In this document: one piece after another, positions 5,297 to 5,652 of the stretch
How the letters are laid out: every line of letters starts with the position of its first letter
Position numbering within the stretch: the first letter of the stretch is position 1
Assembly: GCA_014804225.1 (NCBI GenBank)
Contig: JAAVAF010000084.1
Coordinates: 1-5,652 of the forward strand
From: Lachnospiraceae bacterium
GTDB lineage: Bacteria > Bacillota > Clostridia > Lachnospirales > Lachnospiraceae
DNA: 5,652 bases
Reading direction: 5' to 3'
Notes under the pieces: generated by a model
Told to the model about the DNA's origin: nothing
Databases searched by the model: none
What the model saw: only the letters and a program-made list of their open reading frames with translations
Translations under genes and position numbers: made by a program

Positions 5297-5326
5297 AACA
5301 ATAAGTTTAATGCATTAGACCTTTTT
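5278..5326 (+). terminator. Long-stem terminator of the PH-like gene
   Basis: Bases 5279-5296 pair with 5304-5321 through 18 consecutive pairs, with a single G-T wobble (5289/5311), around a seven-base loop AACAATA. TTTTT (5322-5326) follows. The stem begins 32 bases after the PH-like stop codon. No T-run exists on the other side, so it should act only on + strand transcripts. Confidence 0.85.
5280..5320 (+). promoter_or_regulatory. Pair of 16-bp operator-like dyads before the BlaI-type gene
   Basis: Each arm of the terminator stem is itself a dyad. GTCTAATGCGTTAAAC (5280-5295) is symmetric at six of eight positions and GTTTAATGCATTAGAC (5305-5320) at seven of eight, with TAATGCATTA at the core of the second. 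Their centres are 25 bp apart. BlaI/MecI-type repressors bind dyads as dimers and usually control their own gene, so these are candidate autoregulatory sites. The sequence differs from the staphylococcal TACA/TGTA type, so this is inference. Confidence 0.5.
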
Positions 5327-5339
5327 AAATCCAATAAGA

Positions 5340-5358
5340 CGACGCGCAAAGCGTGTCG
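5340..5358 (+). other. GC-rich hairpin in the leader of the BlaI-type gene
   Basis: CGACGCGC (5340-5347) and GCGTGTCG (5351-5358) form eight pairs, one of them G-T, around AAA. It is clearly richer in GC than the flanking DNA and lies 32 bases before the ribosome binding site. No T-run follows, so it is not a terminator. It may stabilise the leader RNA. Confidence 0.4.
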
Positions 5359-5403
5359 GCGTTTGGTTACAGCATTGTCGTATCGAAATAAAGGAGGATT
5401 ATC

Positions 5404-5652
5404 ATGGATACACCAAAGATTTTTGAGAGTGAATACCGTTTTTGCGAGATTTTGTGGGAGAATGAGCCAGTGTCAAGTAGTGCGCTTGTAAAATTGTGCA
5501 GTGAGCAGCTTGAGTGGAAAAAATCGACGACTTATACCGTAATCAGGCGGCTGTCAGAGCGGGGCGTATTAAAGTCGGAAAACGCGGTTGTGACTTCCCT
5601 TGTGTCAAAGGAGGATGTGCTGACAGCGGAAAGCGCGGAGGTTATTGAGAAA
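5404..5652 (+). CDS. BlaI/MecI/CopY-family transcriptional repressor, N-terminal part, cut by window end
   Basis: Eighty-three codons are open to the last base with no stop, so the gene continues beyond the window; the family is usually about 120-130 residues. The visible part is the winged-helix DNA-binding domain: a first helix with EYRFCEILWENEPVSSSALV (10-29), and the recognition-helix signature WKKSTTYTVIRRLSERGVLK (38-57), which closely follows the family pattern W-K-x-S-T-x-Y-T-x-(2)-R-L-x-x-(K/R)-G. The wing would follow at about 56-68. Members repress genes such as beta-lactamase or penicillin-binding-protein genes and are commonly followed by a BlaR1/MecR1-type M56 metalloprotease sensor whose activation leads to repressor cleavage; that neighbour would be outside this window. 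The start is supported by AAGGAGG (5391-5397), six bases before the ATG. Paired dyads over the promoter suggest autoregulation. Confidence 0.9.
   Translation, partial: MDTPKIFESEYRFCEILWENEPVSSSALVKLCSEQLEWKKSTTYTVIRRLSERGVLKSENAVVTSLVSKEDVLTAESAEVIEK

Overview
The window reads as chromosomal DNA of a low-to-moderate-GC Gram-positive anaerobe, most likely a Clostridia member of the Lachnospiraceae type. The basis is strong AAGGAGG-type ribosome binding sites, AT-rich intergenic DNA with sigma-A style TTGACA promoters, a lipoprotein with a Gram-positive-style leader, and a NifU-like/GGGtGRT gene pair of the kind I associate with this group. The assignment is inference. No RNA gene, CRISPR array, insertion sequence or phage gene is visible. 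All eight genes lie on the + strand and most have their own regulatory gap, so this looks like a run of short transcription units rather than one operon.

Left part (1-1215): a 150-residue tyrosine-rich orphan whose start may lie before the window, a weak hairpin, then a stand-alone left-handed beta-helix acyltransferase. The latter keeps the residues of the GlmU acetyltransferase site but has no nucleotidyltransferase domain.

Middle (1216-3170): a palindrome-rich leader of about 170 bases precedes a tight two-gene operon. The first gene is a NifU/IscU-like iron-sulfur scaffold with an unusual cysteine layout and a C-terminal extension of about 110 residues. The second, starting 2 bases after the first one's stop, encodes a GGGtGRT-family protein of unknown function. 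A strong terminator closes the pair. This is the part of the window with the best claim to being an uncharacterised system.

Right part (3171-5652): a lipoprotein with an internally duplicated Ala-rich linker, expressed from its own promoter; a folded intergenic RNA region; a membrane-anchored DUF218 (YdcF/SanA-type) protein starting at TTG; a small PH-like/GRAM-like protein driven by a perfect-consensus promoter whose -35 box overlaps the previous stop codon; and the first 83 codons of a BlaI/MecI-type repressor, cut by the window end. Before the repressor, one DNA segment appears to be at once a terminator for the upstream gene, a promoter, and a pair of operator-like dyads. The start site would fall in the hairpin loop, so repressor transcripts would lack the left arm and escape termination.

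The genes do not form one obvious pathway. The lipoprotein, the DUF218 protein and the BlaI-type regulator all fit cell-envelope functions, while the NifU-like/GGGtGRT pair is an independent metabolic or metal-related unit.
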